A stretch of 64,000 nucleotides of DNA from Pseudomonadota bacterium. GTDB lineage: Bacteria; Pseudomonadota; Gammaproteobacteria; Burkholderiales; Burkholderiaceae_B. The notes beneath the pieces are model-generated. The model did not search any database, was not told the origin of the DNA, and saw nothing but the letters and a program-made list of their open reading frames with translations. This document shows positions 9,126-17,109 of this stretch, in pieces. The DNA lies in NCBI GenBank assembly GCA_023387815.1, contig JAEWHK010000079.1, positions 77,646 through 141,645 of the forward strand, written 5' to 3'. A program made the translations under genes and the position numbers. How positions within the stretch are numbered: the first letter of the stretch is position 1; each line of letters starts with the position of its first letter.

Positions 9126-10058
9126 CTAGGCTTGAGCTTTTCTTTTGGCGGCTTTTTTCTTTGGTGTCAGCAACGTGCTGATGCTTGAGAGGTTCGAGAG
9201 CGTACATTCCAGATGAAATTTCAGGGAATCGGAAGCGGCCTTGTTGTTTCCCTTTTCCAGAAAGGAAAGAATCTCCAGATGCTGCTCGCAATGGGCCTTG
9301 TATCTTGCGCGGTACCGCATGGACCGATACGACAGCAGGCGTCTGACTCGATTGACCCGTTTGATGGTCTCTATGAAAAAGGGATTGCCCGAGGCCTCGA
9401 CAAGGGACTCATGAAATCGAACACCCCGATCATGCAGCTGATCTGCCGTATCCGTTTCGATGCCCCCATTCAGCAAATGAAGTTCGGCAGCGCGACATTG
9501 CTCGATCACTTCCTGACGAATGTGATATTCCGGCTCCAGCAATGCTGCCGGTTCAAGTGCGAGGCGCAGTCGGTATGACTGCAACAGACTCTCCGGAGTG
9601 GTCATCATGGACGAGAACTCCCAGCCATACCCCGGTTTGCGATGCACCCAGCCTTCATTGGAGATTCTTGCCAACAAAGAATGAAGCTGAGCCGCGGTAA
9701 GCTCATAACGGCTTTTGAGCATGACTTCACTGCAGGTTGTGGGTAAGGCGCCGGTCAGTAAGTCTTCGGCAATTCGGAAGTAAATTGCAGAAACAATATC
9801 AGCTTCGCCAAGGCTGGCCCATTCTGTCTCGTCAAGATTTTCCTGCGAAAGGTCACGATTTAGAAAGTAGCCGCGATTGGGCTCGCGAGTGACAATGCCA
9901 ATTGTGCACAGCTGCTGTAATGCTTCATTGACCGGCGATCGCGAAACACGCAACTGATCCGCTATTTTTTGCGCCGCAAGATGAGTACCTAGCGGTAATT
10001 GCTGCTGCCGGATCAGCTGAATGATTTCAGGGATAACAATCGCGTTTTTCGATTTCAT
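9126..10058 (-). CDS. GntR-family regulator with two winged-helix domains and an FCD domain
   Basis: A 310-residue DNA-binding regulator. Residues 8-67 form a GntR winged helix (IRQQQLPLGTHLAAQKIADQL then SRSPVNEALQQLCTIGIV). Residues 88-148 look like a second, degenerate winged helix (IYFRIAEDLLTGALP, LLARISNEGWVHRKPGYGWEF). Residues 155-295 are an FCD-type helical effector domain, and the tail is lysine-rich. The ATG at 10058 is preferred over the one at 10115, because the latter lies inside the palindrome ATTGCA-N16-TGCAAT (10089-10116). The same palindrome occurs in the aconitase/Bug promoter, which suggests autoregulation plus control of that divergent pair. The effector is probably an organic acid; it is not determinable here. 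Confidence 0.88.
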   Translation of the reverse strand: MKSKNAIVIPEIIQLIRQQQLPLGTHLAAQKIADQLRVSRSPVNEALQQLCTIGIVTREPNRGYFLNRDLSQENLDETEWASLGEADIVSAIYFRIAEDLLTGALPTTCSEVMLKSRYELTAAQLHSLLARISNEGWVHRKPGYGWEFSSMMTTPESLLQSYRLRLALEPAALLEPEYHIRQEVIEQCRAAELHLLNGGIETDTADQLHDRGVRFHESLVEASGNPFFIETIKRVNRVRRLLSYRSMRYRARYKAHCEQHLEILSFLEKGNNKAASDSLKFHLECTLSNLSSISTLLTPKKKAAKRKAQA

Positions 10059-10088
10059 GATTCCGACAAAAGACTCGAGCACGGCAAA

Positions 10089-10116
10089 ATTGCATTTTAC
10101 CTGTCCAGGATGCAAT
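10089..10116. promoter_or_regulatory. Inverted-repeat operator upstream of the double-winged-helix GntR gene
   Basis: ATTGCA at 10089-10094 and TGCAAT at 10111-10116 are separated by exactly 16 bases, as in the 6867-6904 site. Here the perfect arms extend to AATTGCAT/ATGCAATT. The spacer contains a small central palindrome, CCTGTCCAGG. It lies about 30 bases upstream of the chosen GntR start and is the expected place for autoregulation. Confidence 0.68.
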
Positions 10117-10149
10117 TGTCCTCTCGAGTCCTTTACAACAACAGCAAAA

Positions 10150-11073
10150 TTACGCCTTCAGCGTTTCTACCAGCTTTTTCAGTGTTACCAGCGACGGTTC
10201 TGTCATGGGCCAGGCAGACGGCGGGCGGGTGGCACCGCAATCATTTCCCATGAGTTGCAGCGCTGCCTTCACGACTGTGACATTGGTTCCATTATTTTCC
10301 TGTGAGCGTAGTTCCTCAAACGGCAGTACCGCTTCAATCAGGCTCCTGGCTGTCTCATAATCTGCACCTTCAAGTGCACGATGAATGTCAACGGACTTTT
10401 CCGGAAACACATTAATAAGTCCTGACGTGAATCCGCGCGCGCCAGCTGCGTAAAAAGCGGGTGCCCAGGTTTCCGCCAATCCTCCAACCCAGGCGATATC
10501 GCAATCGCGGGTTTTGCGAATGGCTTCGGCAAGCAGAACCGGAGTCGGAGACGCCCATTTGACGCCGACAACCTGCGAGATCTGGCACAGTTCCACGATT
10601 GTTTTGATTCCGATATTCTCATTTCGCAGATACAGAACCAACGGCACATTGGGCGCTGCGCGCGCAATGGCTTCAACATAGGCAAGTATGCCACGAGGTG
10701 CAACGAAGGGATCAGGTGGCTGGTGAATCATGAGTGCATCGACACCGGCATCCACCGAGGCCCGGGCCAGATCACAAGCGTCATAGATCCCCCTGCCCAC
10801 TCCTCCCAGCACAGGAACACGATCCTTAACGACTTTGGTCACCGCAGCAACCATGGCCTCGCTTTCTTTCTGGCGCAGACTGTAATATTCGCTTGTATTG
10901 CCATTTGCGACCAGCACATGTACGCCAGCGTCAACGGCCCTGTCCACAATCGGCGAGAGTCTGTCAGGTGCAATTTCACCTTTTGAATCATAGGGGGTAA
11001 CAAGAATCCCCGATATACCGTTTAATGCCTCACGAACTTTGTTACGATCAAAACCTGCCATCTCTGCATCCAC
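10150..11073 (-). CDS. Dihydrodipicolinate synthase/N-acetylneuraminate lyase family protein
   Basis: A 307-residue TIM-barrel class I aldolase or dehydratase. The Schiff-base lysine is K172 in VVGVKWASP and the proton-shuttling tyrosine is Y148 in LVLYLRNENIG. ANGNTSEYYSL replaces the usual GTTGE motif of DapA, so lysine biosynthesis is unlikely. Relatives in acid-sugar operons act on 2-keto-3-deoxy acids, for example KDG aldolase or 5-dehydro-4-deoxyglucarate dehydratase. Its upstream neighbour is an enolase-superfamily dehydratase of the kind that makes such 2-keto-3-deoxy acids, which supports that role. It is followed by the GntR gene after 91 bases. Confidence 0.88.
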   Translation of the reverse strand: MDAEMAGFDRNKVREALNGISGILVTPYDSKGEIAPDRLSPIVDRAVDAGVHVLVANGNTSEYYSLRQKESEAMVAAVTKVVKDRVPVLGGVGRGIYDACDLARASVDAGVDALMIHQPPDPFVAPRGILAYVEAIARAAPNVPLVLYLRNENIGIKTIVELCQISQVVGVKWASPTPVLLAEAIRKTRDCDIAWVGGLAETWAPAFYAAGARGFTSGLINVFPEKSVDIHRALEGADYETARSLIEAVLPFEELRSQENNGTNVTVVKAALQLMGNDCGATRPPSAWPMTEPSLVTLKKLVETLKA

Positions 11074-11126
11074 CTCTATTAAAAATATTTATCTGCATTG
11101 CTATATTACCGCGTCGATCTTAGATC

Positions 11127-12326
11127 TTACAGCGTCGATCGCTTCAGCACAGCTTCCGGGTCCAGTCTGACCAAGGGAGAAAGTTCCGTGCCCAGCCCCG
11201 GTCGATCAGGCTTGAGCAAAAATCCATGTTCCAGCACCGGCAATTCCGTGACGAGATCTTTGTAGAACGAATTCAGGAAGGCGCGAACCACCTCCTGGAA
11301 TATGGCATTGGATGAGGCAAATGCCAAATGCAATGACGCCCACAACACGATGGGCCCCGTGCAGTCATGCGGCGCTATCGGTTTCTGATAGGCATCTGCC
11401 AGACTGGCAATTTTTCTGGCTTCAGTAATGCCACCGCACCAGGACAGGTCAAGCATCACGATATCCAGCGCATGGGCCGCAAGAAGATCGCGGAACGCGC
11501 CCTGCGCCGCGAGCGTTTCACTGCCGCAGACCGGAATACCCGCTTTATCGCGATAGTCTGCCAGTGCCCCCGCACTATCCATTTTAATGGGGTCCTCTGC
11601 CCAGAACGGGCGATACTGTTTCAGCTCTCTGGCAATGGCCAGCGCCGAGGTCACATTCCACATGGAATGGAACTCACACATAATTTCAATGCGGTCGCCA
11701 ACTGCAAGGCGAATTTTCTCAAAGACCTCCAGCCCCTGGCGCATCTGCCTTGCATTGATGAACTGCCCATTGGTTTCCGTCGCAGCCGCATCAAAGGGCC
11801 AGATTTTCATAGCCTCGAAGCCCTCTTCGAGCAGACTCTCGGCCAGTTCGCCGGGACTCTCGATAAAGGCAATCTGGTCGTCGTATTTCCCCCGGACGTG
11901 TGATGTACCCGCTTCAATCAGCCGTCTTTGAACCGATTGAGCGTTGTAGTCGACCCCTGCGCAGGTATTGTAGGTTCGCATACGATCATGACACGCACCA
12001 CCCAACAGTTGGTAGACAGGCTGACCCAGATACTTGCCCAGAAGATCCCATAACGCAATATCGATCGCGGACGCCGCACGTGTTTCAACGCCGCTGCCAT
12101 TGAATCCCAGATAACCTTTCATCAGAACGCGGTGTATGCGTTCAATGTCCAGAGGATTCTTTCCTAGAAGCAGCGGTGCAGCCATCGAATGGATATACGT
12201 TTCCACTGCCTGTGCGCCACGAAAGGTTTCTCCCAGTCCTGTTATCCCTTCATCAGTTTCAATCTGTACCCATAACAGGTTGGGCTGGGTTTTAAGTCTG
12301 ATCGTTTCAATTGCAATAATTTTCAT
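11127..12326 (-). CDS. Mandelate racemase/muconate lactonizing enzyme family (acid-sugar dehydratase-like)
   Basis: A 399-residue enolase-superfamily enzyme. From the ATG at 12326 the Mg ligands are E218 (IMCEFHSMW), E244 (WAEDPIK) and E270 (CGSETL). H220 and H320 (APHDCTGP) are in the positions of acid/base histidines, and K174 lies in AMKIWPFD. This pattern fits dehydratases of D-galactonate, gluconate or related acids. The ATG at 12326 starts 8 bases after the upstream Bug gene stops and matches family N-termini (MKIIAIETIRLKT). A longer frame to 12389 overlaps the Bug coding sequence and is unlikely. Bug, dehydratase and DHDPS-like lyase together suggest uptake, dehydration and cleavage of an aldonic or aldaric acid. 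Confidence 0.9.
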   Translation of the reverse strand: MKIIAIETIRLKTQPNLLWVQIETDEGITGLGETFRGAQAVETYIHSMAAPLLLGKNPLDIERIHRVLMKGYLGFNGSGVETRAASAIDIALWDLLGKYLGQPVYQLLGGACHDRMRTYNTCAGVDYNAQSVQRRLIEAGTSHVRGKYDDQIAFIESPGELAESLLEEGFEAMKIWPFDAAATETNGQFINARQMRQGLEVFEKIRLAVGDRIEIMCEFHSMWNVTSALAIARELKQYRPFWAEDPIKMDSAGALADYRDKAGIPVCGSETLAAQGAFRDLLAAHALDIVMLDLSWCGGITEARKIASLADAYQKPIAPHDCTGPIVLWASLHLAFASSNAIFQEVVRAFLNSFYKDLVTELPVLEHGFLLKPDRPGLGTELSPLVRLDPEAVLKRSTL

Positions 12327-12333
12327 AGGTCTG

Positions 12334-13302
12334 CTACTGGGTGGTGATATTCTGTGATTTGATGACGTCGGCCCATTTGTCATATTCACTTTTTATATGA
12401 TCTTTCAGGACGCCGGGCGGGCCGCCAATGGGATTGATACCTGCAGCCTGCAGTGTCTTTTGCACTTTCGGGTCTTTGAGGCCGTTCTGGAATGCCTGAT
12501 TCAGTCGATCCACAGTTTTGGCTGGCACACCAGCCGGCGCACCGATGGCATACCAGGGTTCAATAATAAATCCCTTGTATCCCAGCTCTTCCATGGTAGG
12601 TACGTCCGGAAAATTGGGGGAGCGTTTCTTTCCTGTGACGGCCAGCGCCTTGACCTTGCCGGATTGGATAAATGGCGCAATGGATGGCTCATTGTCAAAA
12701 AATACCTGAATCTGCCCACCGATCAGATCTGTGATCGCGGGACCGGAACCTTTGTATGGAACATGCAGCATTTTGATGCCTGCCATTTTCTTCAGCATTT
12801 CGCCGGCCAGATGGTTGGAGGCCCCCACGCCCGATGAACCATAATTGATCTGCCCGCTTTTGGCTTTCTTCAGCAGATCGTCAACGCTACTGATTCCTGA
12901 CTGCGGCCCGGCTACCAGTACATTGATGGATGATCCAAGCAGAATCACAGGCGTAATATCCTTGAACAAATCGAAACCCGGGTTGGCATACAGACTCGAG
13001 TTGACCGAACAATTGCCGATACTGCAAAGGAAAATCGTATGACCATCTGGTGCAGATCTGACAGCGACGACGGTACCTATATTTCCGGTAGCGCCCGGCC
13101 GGTTTTCAATCACAATGGATTGCCCCAGATCGCTGGCCGCTGCTGAGGCGGTAAGCCGCGAAACCATGTCACCCGAACCGCCCGGAGGAACCGGAACAAT
13201 CATGGTGACAGGTTTACTCGGAAAGTCCTGAGCCTGAACTGCCATCGGGGAAAGCACCCCGCTTAATACCAGCGCCAACACGCCGGCAAGTCGTTTTTTC
13301 AT
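12334..13302 (-). CDS. Bug/TctC-family periplasmic receptor
   Basis: A receptor of 322 residues from the ATG at 13302, preceded by AAAAAGGACGAGAC. The signal peptide is MKKRLAGVLALVLSGVLS with cleavage near AVQAQD. Bug features include FPSKPVTMIVPVPPGGSGDMVSRL, NRPGATGNIGTVVAVRSAPDGHT, YGSSGVGASNHLAGEMLKKMAG and MLHVPYKGSGPAITDLIGGQIQ. It is the first gene of a minus-strand group continuing into the enolase-superfamily dehydratase. The divergent GntR gene at 13448 and the palindrome at 13382-13396 lie just upstream and probably govern it. The 14 bases AAAAGGACGAGACA in its leader also occur in the leader of the Bug gene at 44017-45003. Confidence 0.95.
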   Translation of the reverse strand: MKKRLAGVLALVLSGVLSPMAVQAQDFPSKPVTMIVPVPPGGSGDMVSRLTASAAASDLGQSIVIENRPGATGNIGTVVAVRSAPDGHTIFLCSIGNCSVNSSLYANPGFDLFKDITPVILLGSSINVLVAGPQSGISSVDDLLKKAKSGQINYGSSGVGASNHLAGEMLKKMAGIKMLHVPYKGSGPAITDLIGGQIQVFFDNEPSIAPFIQSGKVKALAVTGKKRSPNFPDVPTMEELGYKGFIIEPWYAIGAPAGVPAKTVDRLNQAFQNGLKDPKVQKTLQAAGINPIGGPPGVLKDHIKSEYDKWADVIKSQNITTQ

Positions 13303-13381
13303 GTCTCGTCCTTTTTGATGATGTAAGCCGGCTGAAGATCCCCGTCTGGGTCCCGGTCTGTGTTTATAAAAGTAATGATAC

Positions 13382-13396
13382 AATCATCAGATGATT
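13382..13396. promoter_or_regulatory. 15-bp palindrome, candidate GntR (FadR-type) operator
   Basis: AATCATC-A-GATGATT is a perfect inverted repeat lying between the divergent Bug gene (start 13302) and the GntR gene. It covers the possible GntR start at 13391, which favours the later ATG at 13448. Size and symmetry fit a FadR/FCD dimer site. Confidence 0.6.
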
Positions 13397-13447
13397 ACGG
13401 CAAGTGTTAGCCGTTTTCAGATTCAGAATCTGTTATATACTCCGCAA

Positions 13448-14182
13448 ATGTCGTCACCTCGCCTGAAAAATTTCCATCACCAGATCGTCGATGCTATCGG
13501 CAACAGTATTGTTGCTGGAGAATTCGCTGAAGGTTCGCAGCTTCCTACGGAAGATCAGCTTGCGCAGACTTATGGCGCAAGCCGCCTTAGCATTCGCGAA
13601 GCAATGAAGAGCCTCGCGGCCAAAGGCCTGGTGTCCATCCGGCCGCGAACCGGCACCCATGTTCAGGCAAGGGAGAAATGGAATCTTTTTGATCCTGCCG
13701 TTTTGTCTTGGTACGGCAACCTGCCTACTGACCGCAAATTGCTGGAAGATCTGATGGAATTGCGACAGGCCATTGAACCGGTGGCAGCCAGGCTGGCCGC
13801 CGCGCGTGCGCACGCTGAAGATATCGATGCCATTGGTACTGCATTTCTGAACATGCAGAAGGCCAATAGCAAGCGATCATATATTGAAGCAGATCTGGCT
13901 TTCCACGCGGCGGTCATTAAAGCCAGTGGCAATCAGTTCATGTTTCAGTTGGGAACGGCGCTTTCGGCGGTCTGGGAAACCAGCTTTCAGGTATCCAGCG
14001 GTGACTGGGGCCCTGACGCGCAGGCGCTGGCGCTTCATCGCGCATTGCTTGAGTCCATCACTGAACAAAAACCCGCGGCAGCAGAAAAGGCAGTGCTGGC
14101 GCTGATCCGGCGAGCTGCCTCACGTATCGACCAGGCTATCGGGCACTTGCCTGCACAAATCCGTAAAGACGGGCGGCGTTGA
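13448..14182 (+). CDS. FadR/GntR-family transcriptional regulator (FCD domain)
   Basis: A 244-residue regulator. The winged helix covers about residues 4-70 (SIVAGEFAEGSQLPTEDQLA, SRLSIREAMKSLAAKGLV, RPRTGTHV). The FCD domain follows, with LMELRQAIEPVAARLAAARA and a metal/effector-site histidine in LAFHAAVIKASGN. It resembles sugar-acid regulators such as DgoR. I prefer the ATG at 13448, giving MSSPRLKNFHHQIVDAIG. The upstream ATG at 13391 lies in a palindrome that looks like the operator. It is divergent from the Bug-dehydratase-lyase group and probably represses it. Its 3' end overlaps the convergent amidohydrolase gene by 47 bases. Confidence 0.9.
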   Translation: MSSPRLKNFHHQIVDAIGNSIVAGEFAEGSQLPTEDQLAQTYGASRLSIREAMKSLAAKGLVSIRPRTGTHVQAREKWNLFDPAVLSWYGNLPTDRKLLEDLMELRQAIEPVAARLAAARAHAEDIDAIGTAFLNMQKANSKRSYIEADLAFHAAVIKASGNQFMFQLGTALSAVWETSFQVSSGDWGPDAQALALHRALLESITEQKPAAAEKAVLALIRRAASRIDQAIGHLPAQIRKDGRR

Positions 14183-15053
14183 CGGTAAGAATTTGCTTTC
14201 TGTCGTCTTCATCGGGCAGCCAGCGCGCCAAAGTATTCAGCAGAACGCCATCGTCGGGGACGCGCTCCGATTCGTAATAATTGATATGCGGCCAGTCGGA
14301 GCCCCAGACTACCTGCTCGCGGTTGGCACGAATGATGCTCTGCACGAAGGGGTCAGTGTCTTCATAGCGCCCAGGCTGGTTGGTATTGCGATCTGCCCCG
14401 GATATTTTGGTCCAGGCAATGCCCTCTGCCAGCAGGCGCAATAACTGCTGGAATCCTGGATCATCGGTTCCTTTGGAGGCATTCATTCTGCCCATATGAT
14501 CAATCACAAGGGGAAGTTTCAGTTGTGATAATCGCGGGGCCAGCTCCACAAGGTCTGGTGCGTGGACCCAGATCTGTGCATGCAAACCCACTTCACGCAT
14601 TTTGGGAGCCAATTGTTGCAAGGCATCCAGACCGACGCCGTTTTTGTATACGGGCGCGCCATTCACCGCATACAAATTGAAACGCAAACCCGCGATCCCG
14701 GCCTGACGCCATTCATTCAGTGATTCAACGCCCGCTGTTGCATCGCTGACAGCAACGCCTCGCAGCTTCTCAGGATATTGGGCCAGTGCATCCAGGACAG
14801 ATCGATTGTCTGTTCCATTCGCACTGGCGGTCACCAGCACCCCTCTGGCACACCCGATACTGTCCAGATGCGCCAGATAACGATTGACGGGATTTTCCGG
14901 CGGCGTGTAACTGCGTTCCTCCGCCAGCGGATATTCGTTATACGGGCCAAAGATATGGGCATGGCTGTCGCAGGCGTCTTCCGGCATGGTAAAAGCGAGC
15001 GGTGTTATCGCCGAAAGAGGTGCAAGGCAAGGTTTCGTCATAATCGTCTGCAA
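14136..15053 (-). CDS. Amidohydrolase (2-pyrone-4,6-dicarboxylate lactonase/LigI-like)
   Basis: A 305-residue TIM-barrel hydrolase of the amidohydrolase superfamily, COG3618 type. It keeps the DSHAHIFGP strand-1 motif, LPLVIDHMGRMNA and the late VWGSDWPHINYY aspartate. These are the marks of LigI-like lactonases and related sugar-lactone hydrolases, which hydrolyse a cyclic ester in the cytoplasm, often without metal. No signal peptide is seen. It is the last gene of an operon with a class II aldolase and a Bug receptor. The lactone is unknown; the neighbouring aldolase hints at a hydroxylated carboxylic acid. The 3' end overlaps the GntR gene on the other strand. Confidence 0.88.
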   Translation of the reverse strand: MQTIMTKPCLAPLSAITPLAFTMPEDACDSHAHIFGPYNEYPLAEERSYTPPENPVNRYLAHLDSIGCARGVLVTASANGTDNRSVLDALAQYPEKLRGVAVSDATAGVESLNEWRQAGIAGLRFNLYAVNGAPVYKNGVGLDALQQLAPKMREVGLHAQIWVHAPDLVELAPRLSQLKLPLVIDHMGRMNASKGTDDPGFQQLLRLLAEGIAWTKISGADRNTNQPGRYEDTDPFVQSIIRANREQVVWGSDWPHINYYESERVPDDGVLLNTLARWLPDEDDRKQILTVNAARLYGFVQASAR

Positions 15054-15099
15054 TGAGTGTTCAGTGAAAGTCCTGGGTAATGGTTGCCGCGTTCCTATG

Positions 15100-16065
15100 T
15101 TATTTCGTTTTCAGTTTGCCCGCCTGATCCAGCTCACGAGCCATCTTCGTTTCATTTGAAATAAGTGCGGTGAATGCAGCTGGCTCCGATGAGATTGCCG
15201 TGCTGCCTATATTTTCCATTGCCTTTTTCACGGTTTCATCATCTACGGCTTTTTTGACAGCCTCATTGAGTGTGGTAATGACCTCTTCGGGCGTGCCATT
15301 TGGCAGCAGCAAGCCGGTACTGGTGGACTCATCGAGCCCCTTGATTCCTGCCTCTTCCAGTGTCGTTACACCTTTCAGGGCGGGAACAGGCTGACGGGTC
15401 ATGACGGCCAGCGCCTTGAGTTTTCCACCATTGATCAGGTTTGCCGAACTGCTGAGCTGGTCAATGACAAGATCGATCTGCCCGCCAGCAAGATCTACCA
15501 AAGCTGGTGCAGAGCCCTTATAGGCAATGGGATTGAACGTGCATTCGGTGGCCTGCTGCAACCGGATCATTGCCACATAATTGGTGGTGCCAATTCCCGA
15601 ATGGCCAAGTGTCATCTTGCCGGGATTATCACAGGCTTGTTTAATCAGATCCTGCACAGACGAAAATTTACTGCCCGACGCGACGTCAATCACAAGTGGC
15701 GTTTTGGCAATGATGCCGACCGACTGAAAATCCTCGGGTTTGTAATCCGTGTCGGTCATGAAAGGCGCAACAGCAATTGCGTTGGGTGTGGTTACCAGGA
15801 TTGTATAGCCATCGGGCGCAGCGCGTGCGACCTGATTGGCACCGATAATGCCGCCTGCCCCGGGTCGATTGACAACCACAATGCGGGCATTCAGCGATTT
15901 CTCCATGGCAGGTGCAATAATCCTGGCAGTAATGTCCAGGTTACCTCCGGGAGAAAATGGTACCACCATGGTAATCGGCTTGTTCGGATAGTCTGCAAAT
16001 GCCGGCGCCGCAGCGGCGATCGTACAGGCGCCCGCGATGCCCGCAGCCAGTGTTGTCAGTTTCAT
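15100..16065 (-). CDS. Bug/TctC-family periplasmic receptor
   Basis: A 321-residue receptor with signal peptide MKLTTLAAGIAGACTIAAAAPAFA. Family motifs are YPNKPITMVVPFSPGGNLDITARI, NRPGAGGIIGANQVARAAPDGYTI, GHSGIGTTNYVAMIRLQ and PIAYKGSAPALVDLAGGQIDLVID. Two cysteines (IKQACDNPG and QQATECTFN) are present in the mature part and could form a disulfide, which is unusual for the family. It sits between the class II aldolase (43 bases upstream) and the LigI-like amidohydrolase (46 bases downstream), so all three probably share a transcript and a substrate. Confidence 0.95.
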   Translation of the reverse strand: MKLTTLAAGIAGACTIAAAAPAFADYPNKPITMVVPFSPGGNLDITARIIAPAMEKSLNARIVVVNRPGAGGIIGANQVARAAPDGYTILVTTPNAIAVAPFMTDTDYKPEDFQSVGIIAKTPLVIDVASGSKFSSVQDLIKQACDNPGKMTLGHSGIGTTNYVAMIRLQQATECTFNPIAYKGSAPALVDLAGGQIDLVIDQLSSSANLINGGKLKALAVMTRQPVPALKGVTTLEEAGIKGLDESTSTGLLLPNGTPEEVITTLNEAVKKAVDDETVKKAMENIGSTAISSEPAAFTALISNETKMARELDQAGKLKTK

Positions 16066-16108
16066 GAAATGTCTCCGGTTAAATATTGTCTTCAGTTAAT
16101 TATTCTCT

Positions 16109-16894
16109 TCAGGTTCTGTAAGAGGGATCAAGTCGATCCAGTTTTCTCAGTAGTGCGGGCCATTCCATAACGCCATAAGGCCGTCTTGTGCCTGGCTGAT
16201 ATTTGTTCCAGGTGTCCTGCACGACCGCATCATCGACCTCGTTCAGCGGGGTCTGACATGCCATGGCGGCCAGCTGGGCCACGCAGGACAGTTCCAGTCT
16301 GTGCATCCAGTTGAAAGCTTCCGGAATACTGGCGCAGGCAATCAGCGCACCATGATTACGCAGAATCAAACCCTCACCCTTACCCAGGTCCCTCACCAGG
16401 GATTCCTTTTCCTTGTCATCCAGCACGACTCCTTCATAATTGTGATAGCCGATTTTCAGAAAACGCATGGATGTCTGATTGAGCGGCAGCAAGCCGCATT
16501 TGAGCGAAGAGACGGCCATGGATGCCCAGCTATGCGTATGAATGACGCAGCCCACATCATGACGCGCTTCGTGAATTGCACTATGAATGACATAGCCGGC
16601 GCGATTGATACCATAGTCCAGATCGCCAAAATCGGGCTTGGCCAGAATATCGCCCTTCAAATCGACCTTGATAAGGCTCGAGGCTGTAATTTCCTCGTAA
16701 AGCAAACCATAGGGATTGATAAGAAATGCCTTTTCCTCGCCGGGAACATTGGCCGAAATATGATTGGCGATCATATCGGACATGCCATACAACGCAATCA
16801 GCCGATAACAGGCGGCCAGATCAACACGTCTGCTCCACTCTTCGGGCGTACATTGATCCTGCATGGAAGAGATGTTCAGTTCATAGCTATTCAT
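16109..16894 (-). CDS. Class II aldolase/adducin family protein
   Basis: A 261-residue cytoplasmic protein with the zinc-binding histidines of class II aldolases: CVIHTHSWASMAVS (HxH) and LILRNHGALIACAS. The substrate-loop segment MIANHISANVPGEEKAFLINPYGLLYEEITASSLIKVDL matches fuculose-aldolase/adducin proteins, many of which are decarboxylases or retro-aldolases of hydroxy acids. It is the first gene of the aldolase-Bug-amidohydrolase operon and faces a LysR gene across 215 bases. A second family member lies at 62752-63546 in another Bug module; the two differ in motif wording, so they are not recent copies. Confidence 0.9.
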   Translation of the reverse strand: MNSYELNISSMQDQCTPEEWSRRVDLAACYRLIALYGMSDMIANHISANVPGEEKAFLINPYGLLYEEITASSLIKVDLKGDILAKPDFGDLDYGINRAGYVIHSAIHEARHDVGCVIHTHSWASMAVSSLKCGLLPLNQTSMRFLKIGYHNYEGVVLDDKEKESLVRDLGKGEGLILRNHGALIACASIPEAFNWMHRLELSCVAQLAAMACQTPLNEVDDAVVQDTWNKYQPGTRRPYGVMEWPALLRKLDRLDPSYRT

Positions 16895-17065
16895 GAAAAA
16901 TCCAGGTGAGTCAATTTCAAGTGGGATAATGACAAATGTGCCATTTCAAATGACATTAAGCTGCGGAAAAATCAGGTTCGCGTCCGCGTTTTCGTGCAGT
17001 CTTGCATCGGTTTTTTATTCTATGAAGCGCTGCAGAATCTGGCTACCACCCTGGTGGCAACAGGG

Positions 17066-17082
17066 GTTTAATATAATTAAAC
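17066..17082. promoter_or_regulatory. 17-bp palindrome upstream of a LysR gene
   Basis: GTTTAAT-ATA-ATTAAAC is a perfect 7-3-7 inverted repeat ending 27 bases before the LysR start at 17110, in the divergent region shared with the aldolase operon. The T-rich/A-rich symmetry suits a LysR-type recognition site, most simply for autoregulation. Confidence 0.5.
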
Positions 17083-17109
17083 ACTTTCCATCAACGACGA
17101 GGTAGCGGC

